The notes under the pieces: generated by a model | The model's database searches: none | What the model saw: only the letters and a program-made list of their open reading frames with translations | Told to the model about the DNA's origin: nothing | Part shown: piece by piece, positions 50,676 to 61,700 of the stretch | How the letters are laid out: each line of letters starts with the position of its first letter | How positions within the stretch are numbered: position 1 is the first letter of the stretch | Position numbers and translations under genes: made by a program | Assembly (NCBI GenBank): GCA_914767715.1 | Contig: OU612075.1 | Coordinates: forward strand, 9,052,001 to 9,116,000 | Direction of reading: 5' to 3' | DNA length: 64,000 nt | Source: Membranipora membranacea | Lineage: Eukaryota; Bryozoa; Gymnolaemata; Cheilostomatida; Membraniporidae

Positions 50676-51740
50676 TTTTTGGATCAAGTGCACCGGAAGT
50701 CATGAGAACAAGAAATACTCAACTTGCTACATTGTTGATCATCCAATAATTTCTCTCTATTATACATGTTGTCCAATGAATATGAGCTATGACCTGTCTT
50801 ATATGAAAGGATTATGAGACATCAAGAGATAGCCAAGTGTTCAGTTCAACACACGCCCACATTTTGCTAATACTCTTATATACCTTTGATTCAAACCCCA
50901 AATTCACTGGTCAGCTATCTAAAGTAAGCAGATTGGACGGATACAAGCTATATCAGGTAGGCATGCAGCAAAACAATCCAGGAAATGGATTACCCTTATT
51001 GTTTTATTGTTAATAGTAATACTTCATTTCCCAAACCAGTGCAGCTTTTAGACTGGAAGTTCCCCAGTGCTATTTGTATTACACCTTGATGTGTGTTAGG
51101 GCCATAACTGTACTGAGTATGAGTGTGAAAGTGTGCAACAGAATATGTATGTAAATTCTACCCGCCCTCCCTGACTCCACCCTTACTATTCTTTGCCATT
51201 CTCCCTGGGTCCTAGCAGAGGCTATTGTAGTACATATTTTTGTTTTGCAAATTAGAGTTGCCCTCATTCAGATCAAGGAGGGGATACTGTCTTTGCAGCG
51301 GTACAATATCTACTAATTAAAGTAAAACCACCGCTAAAAAGGCAGCTGAATATCTAATTGAAGCCACCCTAGGGGGTTTGAGATTTCCAGCACATATCAA
51401 GTTAGATTAGGCGACTGATCAGGGCGTACACACTAATTTTTGTAAAAAAGGTGTATATAGTATAGATATGTGCTTATCAACATCTTCACTGTTAGAGGCG
51501 GGAACAAACTCAGTAGGCAAACATGTAGGATCAGCTATCAGGTTATCATGAACAGTTCTCAGTGAGTGCTGCTTATAGATTCATACACCAATGTAAGACT
51601 CATCAATGCCATCCTTCAGTACCCTGACCTTTAACAAGAGAACATTACTGCCTCAGTCAAGGCCATCATAAGTGGAGAGCATTATAATTTGTTCCATGAT
51701 CATCTTGCATTTTAGACGCGGGTGATTTGTTGCATACAAT
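50676..51740. promoter_or_regulatory. Upstream region of the NTase-TPR gene
   Basis: No exon seen. The promoter of the downstream gene should lie here. A 'tatatag' A/T stretch at about 51452-51460 is a possible TATA-like site, but I have no direct support. Confidence 0.25.
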
Positions 51741-54700
51741 ATGGCTGGGAATTCGGAGGTAAAGATGCTTTCAGAGCTAGCAGACAAGTACAGAAACTCA
51801 GCGAGATGTAACACAAGGGAGAACTGGGCGGGCTTATTAAAGGTATGATAAGGGAGGTGATGTATTGTAGCTCTAATTTACTTAACTAACTTATCTATGG
51901 AACATAAGACTCGCAAAAAATAGAATATTCCTGAATTTAATCCGATCAATACCCAGTTAGAAATAGCCAATGTTTTTTAAATTTATATTGGATATGAATT
52001 CTGCTGTAGGCGCACACACTGTACAATTCATGTGTTGTACGATCCTCCAATAAGAAATGGCAAAGGCTTGTATTCGAGGTCCAGGAAATGTATTGGAAAG
52101 AAAATGTGAGCTCAACACTGGATCAGCAGATGTCAATTTCTCTAGACTTCAGAAGAGAACTTTATACAATTCGGGACAACTGCCGAGATGAATTATCTTC
52201 AGTAGCGAATCTGATGACTAAATGGGACTGTAAAGTCGATAATCTAGATTCTATCCACACCCATAACATCACAACAAAGTTTTGTGATGTGATCATGAGA
52301 ATCTCTTTAAAAACTAGTACTCAAATGAAAGTTTTGACCGGCAAGATAATTCAAAAAAGTGTTGAGCTATGCGGAGGTCAACCACCCTGTAAGTTTACAG
52401 CCGTAGCTATGGGATCACTTGCTAAAGGAGAAGCTACACCATACTCTGACCTTGAGTTCATATTTTTAGTCGAGAGAAAAGACGGAGAGACATTGAGATT
52501 TTTTGAGCTGCTTGCCATGACAGTTTATTTCCTCATAGGAAATATTCAGGAAACTAAGCTCAAATACATGAACATAGAAGAACTAAAGAACTTTGATGAC
52601 AAATGTAAAAATGGATTCAAGATCGATGGACTTCAGAGTAAAGCTGGAAATATCCCAACTGGTAATGGGACACCAGAGCAGAGGAACAAGTTCATACTAA
52701 CTGTGAGTGAACTGGTTGATCACTATCGATCTGTCTATCTCAATCCAGACCCAAAGGAGGCAGTGAAAGGGGATCTGACATCTATGCTTGCCCACACTGC
52801 AACACTGTATGGTGACCATGCTATGCTCAAAGAGTTCCAAATGGCTCAGCACTCCTCTAAAAGTAATGCTGCTCGTGATGCTGTCCATGATGAGATGCTA
52901 CAAACTGACATAGGAGACTACAGCTTCTTACCTCTTGATGAACTCGAAATCCAAAATCACAGTGTCAATTTAAAATCTGCCATATATAGATTCCCATCTC
53001 TGCTCATACACAATCTAAAAATAATCTGTAATATAAACAGTGCCACTTCCTGGCAAACATTAGAACAGCTTCTGAGCATGAGAAAACTTTCTCAATCGTT
53101 CCACTACAGAATTCGTCTCCTACTTGCTTCTGCCGTATACATCAGATTATCAGCATATCTGCATCACGATTCTCAGAATGAGAAAATGTCTTTCGTCAAA
53201 CAATCCAGTATTCGTGGTACTGCAAGAAGATCTGCCAATGCAATCAAGTTTTGGCACGTCCCTGAGTCACTTGCTTTTCATATGAGCGTTCACATGATCC
53301 CGGTGAAGCAGAGTATAGAGATGAAAGAACTCCATGAGATACTAGAAATATTGTCTCAGGATATCGAGTATGACAAACATGCAGTAGCTGCTAGTTACTT
53401 GTATAGCACGTTGAACTATGTGGAAGCTTTAGCGATCTTAGAAACAAGGCCATGTGACTCATTCTCTGCGCTAGAAATGCTAGCTCACTGTTATATGGCG
53501 CTCAAAAAATGGAAGTTATTCCAACCCATTGTTCATAGATTACTTCTGATTACCAATCAATCCATCCAACCATTCAGCAAGCGTATCTTGCATCATTATT
53601 GGATGTTTAAGTCCGCGACTGGATATGCACAGGACGGAAATCTCAAAGCAGCAAAGATAAGGTATGATGAACTCATGAAACAGCTGGATAATTTCCCTGA
53701 TCACTCCTGTACCAATATCTTCGGCTGTGAAGCATACTTGCATGCTGCTCGATTTAGCATCAACATCAATGATTGGGATATGGCTGAGAAGTATTACAAC
53801 AAGGGCAATGTGATATTGGAAGAATTGAGCGAGTCATCTCAATTCTCTGAAGCGAGTGGCCAATTCAATTGTCTCTACCAAAAAGCAGGACTTTTAATTG
53901 ATATGAGACGCTATGCGGAGGCTGAACTTGTTCTCAAAGAACACCTTAGATTATGCCAGCAGGCATATGGTGCGAATGCTTGCCATGTCTCACTTGCGCT
54001 CGGTTATCAAGCACTTGCAAATACTTACAATGCCCTCAAGAAGCACGAAAAGTCATTTGAATTACATGAAATGGCAAGAAAAATCTTTGAAGAATTAGAT
54101 CCAACTACTCATGAATACGGTGATCTACGTGAGGAGTATGTGAATAATGCAATTTCTCATGAAAATCTTGGAGACCTTTCATCCGCCCTGCGTCTTTATC
54201 AAGAGGCCCTTGTTCGAATGAAGAAGGGTTTTGGTACCCAAAGCCATAATGTCGCTGATCTTTATCGACGGATTGCATTCGTATTACGACAACAAGGTGA
54301 CCTTAAAAAAGCTGAACAATACCTCAAGAAAGCATTTTCCATTTACTCCACCATTGACTCTCAGTATTTACAGGAATTCGTTGCCAGGTGTCATTTTGAT
54401 ATGGGCCATCTTCTAGTTGACAAAAGTCAGCCAACAGAAGCACTCAAGTACTTCAGGAACGTTACTTCCTTTCAAGTACCAATGGACAACTTTAACCACC
54501 AAGATGTGCTGTGTGAGACATATTCACGTATCGGAGACATTTTACGCAATCAAAGGGATTTACAAAATGCCATAAAAAGTTATAAAAAAGCGCTATCACA
54601 CCTTCCCAAGTTGTCTCTGCTTCCCACTAAATTCATCAATGGAATTTACATAAATCTGTTCAGATGCTTCTTTTGTTTTGATCATTCAATGGCTTATCAC

Positions 54701-54916
54701 TGGTTGATAAAGGCTCTCAAATTCTTGATTCAGCAGGAGTCAGACTATCAACAACAAAAACCAGAATGCTTTATGCTTGTTTTTGCTTTTATGATTCTAC
54801 AATTCAAAATTTTTGGAGAACTGACTGGTGCTTTGAAGCGGTCAGACAACCATGAGAATTCAGTTTATGAAATGACCCATTTCATCGGTCCTAACGGTGA
54901 ATGGTTGTATCTGTGA
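51741..54916 (+). CDS. Nucleotidyltransferase-TPR protein
   Basis: Two exons, 51741..51842 and 52010..54916. Both borders are canonical (AAAG|GTATGA and CTGTAG|GCG), the junction is phase 0, and together they encode 1,002 residues without a break. The ATG at 51741 opens exon 1 (MAGNSEVKML). Residues about 160-260 look like a DUF294/GlnD-type nucleotidyltransferase of the Pol-beta fold. G169-S170 is followed by SDLEF with D181 and E183 as likely metal ligands, and by GFKIDG with D240 as a candidate third carboxylate. Residues about 490-920 are helical TPR repeats (examples: YEEALVRMKKG-like pairs, LGDLSSALRLYQEAL, QQGDLKKAEQYLKKA, QRDLQNAIKSYKKAL). There is no signal peptide or obvious membrane segment, so it is probably cytosolic. 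Neighbours give no functional hint. Such fusions, as I recall, are multicopy and uncharacterised in some marine invertebrates. The substrate is unknown. Confidence 0.9.
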
Positions 54917-55083
54917 CAATGCTTTCATTGTAATATCTGTTTAACAATAGTTATGACTGTTGAAATGGTGGTACTGAAGTTTTAAAATGCTATGAACATT
55001 GATATCAAGCAAAGTTATCTTTTAACCTCAAGACCACCTTATTGATCAAATTATATTCCTGCTATTGCCAATTAATGTAATGT

Positions 55084-55089
55084 AATAAA
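55084..55089 (+). terminator. Polyadenylation signal AATAAA
   Basis: First AATAAA after the stop codon of the NTase-TPR gene, about 170 bases downstream. Plausible for its 3' end. Confidence 0.55.
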
Positions 55090-55246
55090 ATATCGTGATT
55101 TCTATTCTATTCCATTGGCTGAAACGAACTATATTTACTGATTCAATAATTGATAAATACCAATCACCATCCTTTTGTTCACTTATAGACTGACGATCTG
55201 CATTACTCCTACATTGGCTTTCAGAAATGAACTGCGGTGGCAATAT

Positions 55247-55502
55247 TTTGTTGTGGATTGAACAAAGCAGTCTTTGTATTCTCTTTGCACATAACCTAGT
55301 TAGAGTCAGCCGCTGGATGGATCCTGACGTAACAATATTAACTTTAAATAATAAGTCAGCCGCAAGACAGACAAAGTCCTTTATGCCGTAATCTACCTGA
55401 TTGTTCACCCTACACAAGAAAATATTGCATAAAACTTTGATTTCACAGTTCAACAAATAGCTTCATCCTTTTGATCTAAGCCGCTTTCCCGCCGTAGAAT
55501 TA
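55247..55502. repeat. Repeat unit A, copy 1
   Basis: A segment of about 256 bp (gattgaacaaagcagtcttt...ccgccgtagaattat) that recurs almost unchanged at 55950-56204 in the same orientation. It abuts the left LTR-like unit. On the minus strand it holds an open frame without a recognised domain. Confidence 0.85.
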
Positions 55503-55945
55503 TGTTGGTTTTACCTCATGGTGGCACTAAGGTGACCGTCCATGACGACTACTTTTGTAGACGCTACCAGAGCAGCCCCTTTTAGAGATAAGGGATAGAT
55601 ATCAATATCAATCACTCACTGTCTGTTTTATATCATAATTACCATTAACTCAATAGATATCCAAATTTACCATTAACTCAACCTGCACAAATAAGTCTAG
55701 ATATTGAAAACTCTCTAAGATACTTTATTTTATGTCTATTAAAAGTCAAAGTTAAAACACAGTTAAAATTGTATAAGTCAAAACTCAACTATAAGTTTAA
55801 AACTCAACTAACCGACTCTCTATGAATATCAAAGTTCTCATTTATATAGGCAGCGGTCACAACACAAGATCTACGTGGACACACAATCAAAAGGTACAAA
55901 TCATATATAATAGTCCGATAAAATCAGAATGGTTCGATAACAACA
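55503..55945 (-). mobile_element. LTR-like unit, minus orientation
   Basis: 443 bp, bounded by TGTTGG and CAACA. It is the reverse complement of 56205-56647 with very few differences. Read on the minus strand it has a TATA-type 'tatataaat' and a later 'aataaa', the layout of a retrotransposon long terminal repeat. Confidence 0.75.
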
Positions 55946-55949
55946 TAAT

Positions 55950-56204
55950 TTGTTGTCGATTGAACAAAGCAGTCTTTGTATTCTCTTTGCACATAACCTA
56001 GTTAGAGTCAGCCGCTGGATGGATCCTGACGTAACAATATTAACTTTAAATAATAAGTCAGCCGCCAGACAGACAAAGTCCTTTATGCCGTAATCTACCT
56101 GATTGTTCACCCTACACAAGAAAATATTGCATAAAACTTTGATTTCACAGTTCAACAAATAGCTTCATCCTTTTGATCTAAGCCGCTTTCCCGCCGTAGA
56201 ATTA
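55950..56204. repeat. Repeat unit A, copy 2
   Basis: Direct copy of 55247-55502, lying between the two inverted LTR-like units. Differences are few (for example gccgcaagacag/gccgccagacag). Confidence 0.85.
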
Positions 56205-56647
56205 TGTTGTTATCGAACCATTCTGATTTTATCGGACTATTATATATGATTTGTACCTTTTGATTGTGTGTCCACGTAGACCTGGTGTTGTGACCGCTGC
56301 CTATATAAATGAGAACTTTGATATTCATAGAGAGTCGGTTAGTTGAGTTTTAAACTTATAGTTGAGTTTTGACTTATACAATTTTAACTGTGTTTTAACT
56401 TTGGCTTTTAATAGACATAAAATAAAGTATCTTAGAGAGTTTTCAATATCTAGACTTATTTGTACAGGTTGAGTTGATGGTAAATTTGGATATCTATTGA
56501 GTTAATGGTAATTATGATATAAAACAGACAGTGAGTGATTGATATTGATATCTATCCCTTATCTCTAAAAGGGGCTGCTCTGGTAGCGTCTACAAAAGTA
56601 GTCGTCATGGACGGTCACCTTAGTACCACCATGAGGTAAAACCAACA
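56205..56647 (+). mobile_element. LTR-like unit, plus orientation
   Basis: 443 bp from TGTTGTTATCG to CCAACA. 'cctatataaatgag' near 56300 looks like a TATA box and 'aataaa' near 56420 like a polyadenylation signal, in LTR order. No matching target duplications flank it. Confidence 0.75.
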
Positions 56648-58798
56648 TATTTCACTTTTGTTTCAAGCTGGTTTCGGGCAACTTGTCTCAAAGATCAAAG
56701 CATTTGGAACTCTCTGAGTCACAGCCAAAAATATATAGACAGAGATGTCGTAATCACAAGGAACTCACAAAGTTAAAGGGTAACCAGGATTTCGAATACC
56801 ATCTCATCGATTAATGGCAGTTGCGCCTTCTGCATCGGGAAAAAGACAAAATCAAATTCGGATGGTTATTCAGCCAGATTTCTTTTGAAACATTTCATCA
56901 ATCAGGTACTCAAACTCCGCTAAAATAGAATACTACAGAGCGGTATCCTGTTCCTGTTATTATTAAGTCGGTGCTCTATCATCATTACAGCAATGTCTTG
57001 GAACCTCCCCTAAATTGAAGTGTTACCCAGCGTAATGCACAAAGCTGATGCTGCCTAGCCACTGAATTAGATTCTTCTCTTAGAATGGAAATAGTATCAT
57101 AGCGTTATACGGTTAGGACACTAAACACAGGGACCCATCTGACTGTTATCTGATTGGCTGTCCCTAGTAGCATGAATAATTAGCCTGAGAAATTGTCTTG
57201 TTTACAAAATTGCAAACAGTAATTATACCCCTACAGTGTAGATGATTAGGGCATTTCTAGATTGCTACTAGGGACTGGCTATTTTTGCAAGCCCTTTGTT
57301 TTGCAAAAGAAAGCTAATGATGCTATTCCAGATATGGAATTCAATGTGCCTAGCACATTATTTACTGCCCATTAATGCATTGCTGCGAAACCTTGGTTGC
57401 CCTTTAAATGGAAACCAAAAGGTTCCTTGCATATTTACAGTATGCCAAGTGAAACATGAGTGAAACTCCATGATGAGAAGCAAGGAGTTCTCTGTACCTC
57501 CCTGTGAGAAGCATATGCGTTTTTCGGGAAGACAGGGAGATATTATTAACATTTTAGCATTCCCCAATCAATTTTCAACCGGTATGGACATAGAGCCTAA
57601 TGTAGAACATATACATGTTAGCATTTTCTCATCCATCTATGATTTCCAGACAGTTATCTCCTCATGTCTTATAAGAATATAAATCCTGAATTGAGATTAA
57701 AAAATGAATTGTGGTGAAACTTACTTACCATTGTTTTACTATACACTTCTGATCGCAGGTACTGATATTTGTTTGGAACCGCACTAGCTCTCAGGTGTGC
57801 CAGGATAGTTCTGCACTTCAAAACAGCATTATTATAACTTGACAGTTGTCGTTGTTGGTTGTTGTCTGACTTTTTTGCATGATAGATCATATTTGAGATA
57901 CTGTCTCACTCTCATAACACAAGCATTTTAGCAGAATTGAAAACTGCTTTTTGTGGGCAAGCACTACTGTCAAGCTAGTAACCTATAGGGGAAAACTTGC
58001 TAATGATATATTCATCATGGCTTAAGTACAGAACGTCCTTGCATCTAGGCACTGTTACTAGATCTAAACAGTACTTTGCCCAATATCAGGTCTTAAGTGT
58101 CCTAGGGGCTCAAGCGTCATCTGTGGACTTTCAGAGATTGATCTACAAATTGTTCAAACTTAGAAATCATTGATGAATTGGAATAAGATAAATCCATTTT
58201 ACAATGTACAATGATATTATATTTTAAATGGTAATTCAAACTTTCATTTCTGGCTTCACTCACACACATGATCTTGGAGAGCCTTGAAGTGAGTCGCTAA
58301 ACCATGCCTAGTGTCCGTTGTACCATTTCAATCCATCTATCATTAGTCATGTCATCATATTATAAGATTCTTCCCAACATAAAAAATGGCCAACACCATA
58401 GAGTACAGTGATATCAATTTTCAATAACTGAGTAGGGAATAAGAAAGTGGAAAAGATTATGAGCAGAGTTGTAGAGAATAGAGATGTAGAGATATGCCAT
58501 AAAGAATCCAAGAAGAATTGAGAAAACAATGTTTCAGGAGAGGAAGTTATTGAGAGTGCATTCTACACCAAACTCCAGCGTGTTGAGATTATATTTGAAG
58601 GGGTCGCTATATTGTTATATATGATTGCTAGAAAACCGATTCAGTCTGAGGCAGATCCTTAATGCAGTTGTAAATGATCGTCTATAATATTTAATAAAAT
58701 AAAACTTAATATGATATGAGTGACAATCGCTTCCTTTACAGGTTTGAAGCTTCATGGGGCAAGAGATAAGTTCATGACTTCAAGGAATATGAAACTCG
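56648..58798. other. Mostly non-coding; one possible minus-strand exon
   Basis: About 57733..57868 on the minus strand reads as a coding-like stretch (NNAVLKCRTILAHLRASAVP, then NKYQYLRSEVYSKTM) ending at a good GTAAGTAAG donor. I find no neighbouring exon to join it to and do not recognise it. The rest shows nothing. Confidence 0.35.
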
Positions 58799-61700
58799 TC
58801 AAGATGCAGGCTGCCCCCTCAAGATAAAGTCATCATACTCAGTGGATTCTTCAGCAATAAAACCCATGTCTGCCCGCTGGGGCTGTACCCTGACTTCTCG
58901 CTCCGGAAGCTTCCGTGTGTTACCAGAGTCTTGAGACAGGGCAGAACCATGCTCTGTACACTGAGGGGTAACTTCTGTGTGTTCATCCTCCAGTCCTGCA
59001 GCTTTTTGTTTACGACCTTTCTCTATCAGTTCACGGATAAGAGACATGAAGTTGGTGTTAGGTGTTAGTCTCTGCTTGATAATGCTCTTGTATGAGCTGG
59101 TCTTTCTCTTCAGATGTATTTTATTTATCCAAGAGTCATCGGTGTTGAATACTTTCCCATTTTCTCCCTCTAAGTCATCCTGTAAATTCAAATTCGAAAA
59201 AGAAAAGTGTATCATAAATATAATAACTTCATTGACAGTAAGCATCATATTATTGCATTGCAATGCATATTGCATATTGCATTGCGTGGCAGCAGTATAA
59301 AGATTAGATCATAAAGGAAACTTAAAATCTGTGTATCTGAGATAAAGAAGTGGCAAACACGAAAATACACTAAACAATGATCAGGCTGACTTGCGTGAGG
59401 ATGATCATCAATATTACGTGCCAAAAAAATGAGCACCCATTCAGCGCGGAACTTACCACACTGACATCCAGACAGCACTATTAACATGTATCTCCGATCA
59501 TTAGAGTCAATTTAGTATGAGTACCTAACATATACCCACCCCAAATTAGTCAAATTGACCTCGAGTCGTCAAACCAAGTTCCTTCTGATTGTACCCATGT
59601 CAAGTGAATTAATTCACTCTCCAGTGTCTAGAGATATACATGCAATAGTATATCACGTGATCAGTGTGATGTTAAGTGCCAATAGATCTGAAAAAATCAT
59701 CAAGGAGGAGCTTACTGTGTTATCTGTCATGTCGATCAGCACCGTGTTTAATTTGTGAATCAGAATCTGTCTTTCTTTAAGGTTCTCCACTAAATCCCCG
59801 AGTAACATCAGATAAGAAAGAAGTGTGTCCTCTGGATACATACAGACGGCGTATAACTGCTCCATTGTCTCCATATTCAACAAAATATTTCTGTTCCACC
59901 TTGAAAATAAACATGATAAAAATCATCTTTCTCACAAAGTTATAGTGGTGAAAATGAGCGTGTCAAACGAGAGGATGCATGGACACTTATCAGTCTGCTC
60001 TCAAAATGCATACTGTGTCCGGTATTGGCTATGTCAGCGTACAGCAAAGTTTCAATCCTGCAATCCTAACAACTGGATTGGGCATCACAGAAATGATCCA
60101 TCATTTGAGTGAAAGGTGATCTACCTAAGAGTACTCCTGATCTGACGATTCATCTTCTTGCAGTGTTCTGGTTTGGACTCCTGACGGTGGCCGGCAGAAT
60201 CATAGTGAAGACTGGTTTCAAAGTGTGATCCTGCTCCTGCATTCGGATTGTGGCTCGTCCCCAAACCTGTTTGAAAGAATTCATTATTTATGAGCCAGAT
60301 TCAGGCAGATTTAAAGAGTGTCGCCATTTGGATACACTTCAAACCAATCAAAGCATATATTTTGAGTCAGAGTCGTCCTCTACTAAGCACTGGACTGACA
60401 ACTTCTAATAAAATGTATGGTTTCATTGTTGGGATGCATCAGTTTTGAGCCACTACTGCTTCCTCCACACATAAGTTCATTTTTAGCCATACACACATTT
60501 AAATAAGCACTATCAAAACATTTGTTTTCAATTGGTTGAGTTAGTTTTAGTTTTTATTTTTGGGTAGGGTGTTCAAAAAGATGCATTAGTTTTGATCTAG
60601 GTCAGTTTAATTTCAAGGGAGTTACAACTTCCAATAAAATAAATGGTTTCATTGTTTCAGTGTTGAGATGTTAATGAGTTGATTTAACTGACCTTCATGC
60701 TGCTTAGCAGATAAGTGATCTATGTATGTAGTGGAGCCATGTAGCTGAGAGCCACTTTTCAGAGTTTCCACCTGCTGCGAAAACCATTGAAGAAATGACA
60801 TACAAAAATACGTAAACTGTAAATATAATTATTCCATCAATCATCTCTCTCCACTTCTATCTATCGGCAGCTCAAATGTTATAGGGGATAGCTCCACCAT
60901 TCAATCCGTGCCGCATATTCTTTTAATAATAATTATTTAAAACTATGACCATTTATTTGTATATTTATAACTTAGTATATTCTTGATAATAATGACCACT
61001 GCATACAAAATGTTGGATTTGTTGCATCCGTAGACTAAGTTCTCCACAGTAACAGCTTACATCATATGGACAAATAAAAAGAACCACAGCTGAAAACTGT
61101 TTTAGTTTATTCAAAGCCAAGAAAAATCATGATAATTCACTTGACCAAATTCTACCTACCTCCATTAATTTCAACATTAATATATGCAAATTGGCAATTT
61201 AACAGCTATATCATATTCGTGAAAATTTTAATCCCTGTCTAAGAAGTTTTGTTCTCTTACCTTCGGTTTTGGAGGCGCTGTCCTCATAGAATGATCACTT
61301 TTGGCTAAGAAATGAGATGACCACTTCAAATGCTGCTGGTGCTGGTGCCTGGGTAATGGAGCCAAATGGAAATCTTTGGCGGGCCCAAACATTGATTCAC
61401 CGGAGGGTAGCTGTATTATGGGCACAGCTGGCCTGTTTTTGCTAAAATAAAAGATAACATTGATGCAACAGAGAGGGATCACCTAGCATGAAACAAGCAG
61501 ATCTTTCGTGCCTTAAAGGTTTATGCAATTTGCAGATAACTACAATAGCTGACATAATAAGAAAGTTAAGAGTGTTCCAGAGTGTTCTGAGAAATTCTCT
61601 CTTTTCTAAAGTACATTGATGGATGAATTACTTACTCTTGCTGGCTATTTCCATATAGATCAGACACAGCAGATGCTTGTGGTTGTAAGAAATGCTCTCT

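Noticed and set aside
55046-56158. Shared minus-strand protein frame in the two A repeats
   Set aside because: The repeated DNA explains the shared frame. It has no recognisable gag or other domain and changes beyond the repeat.
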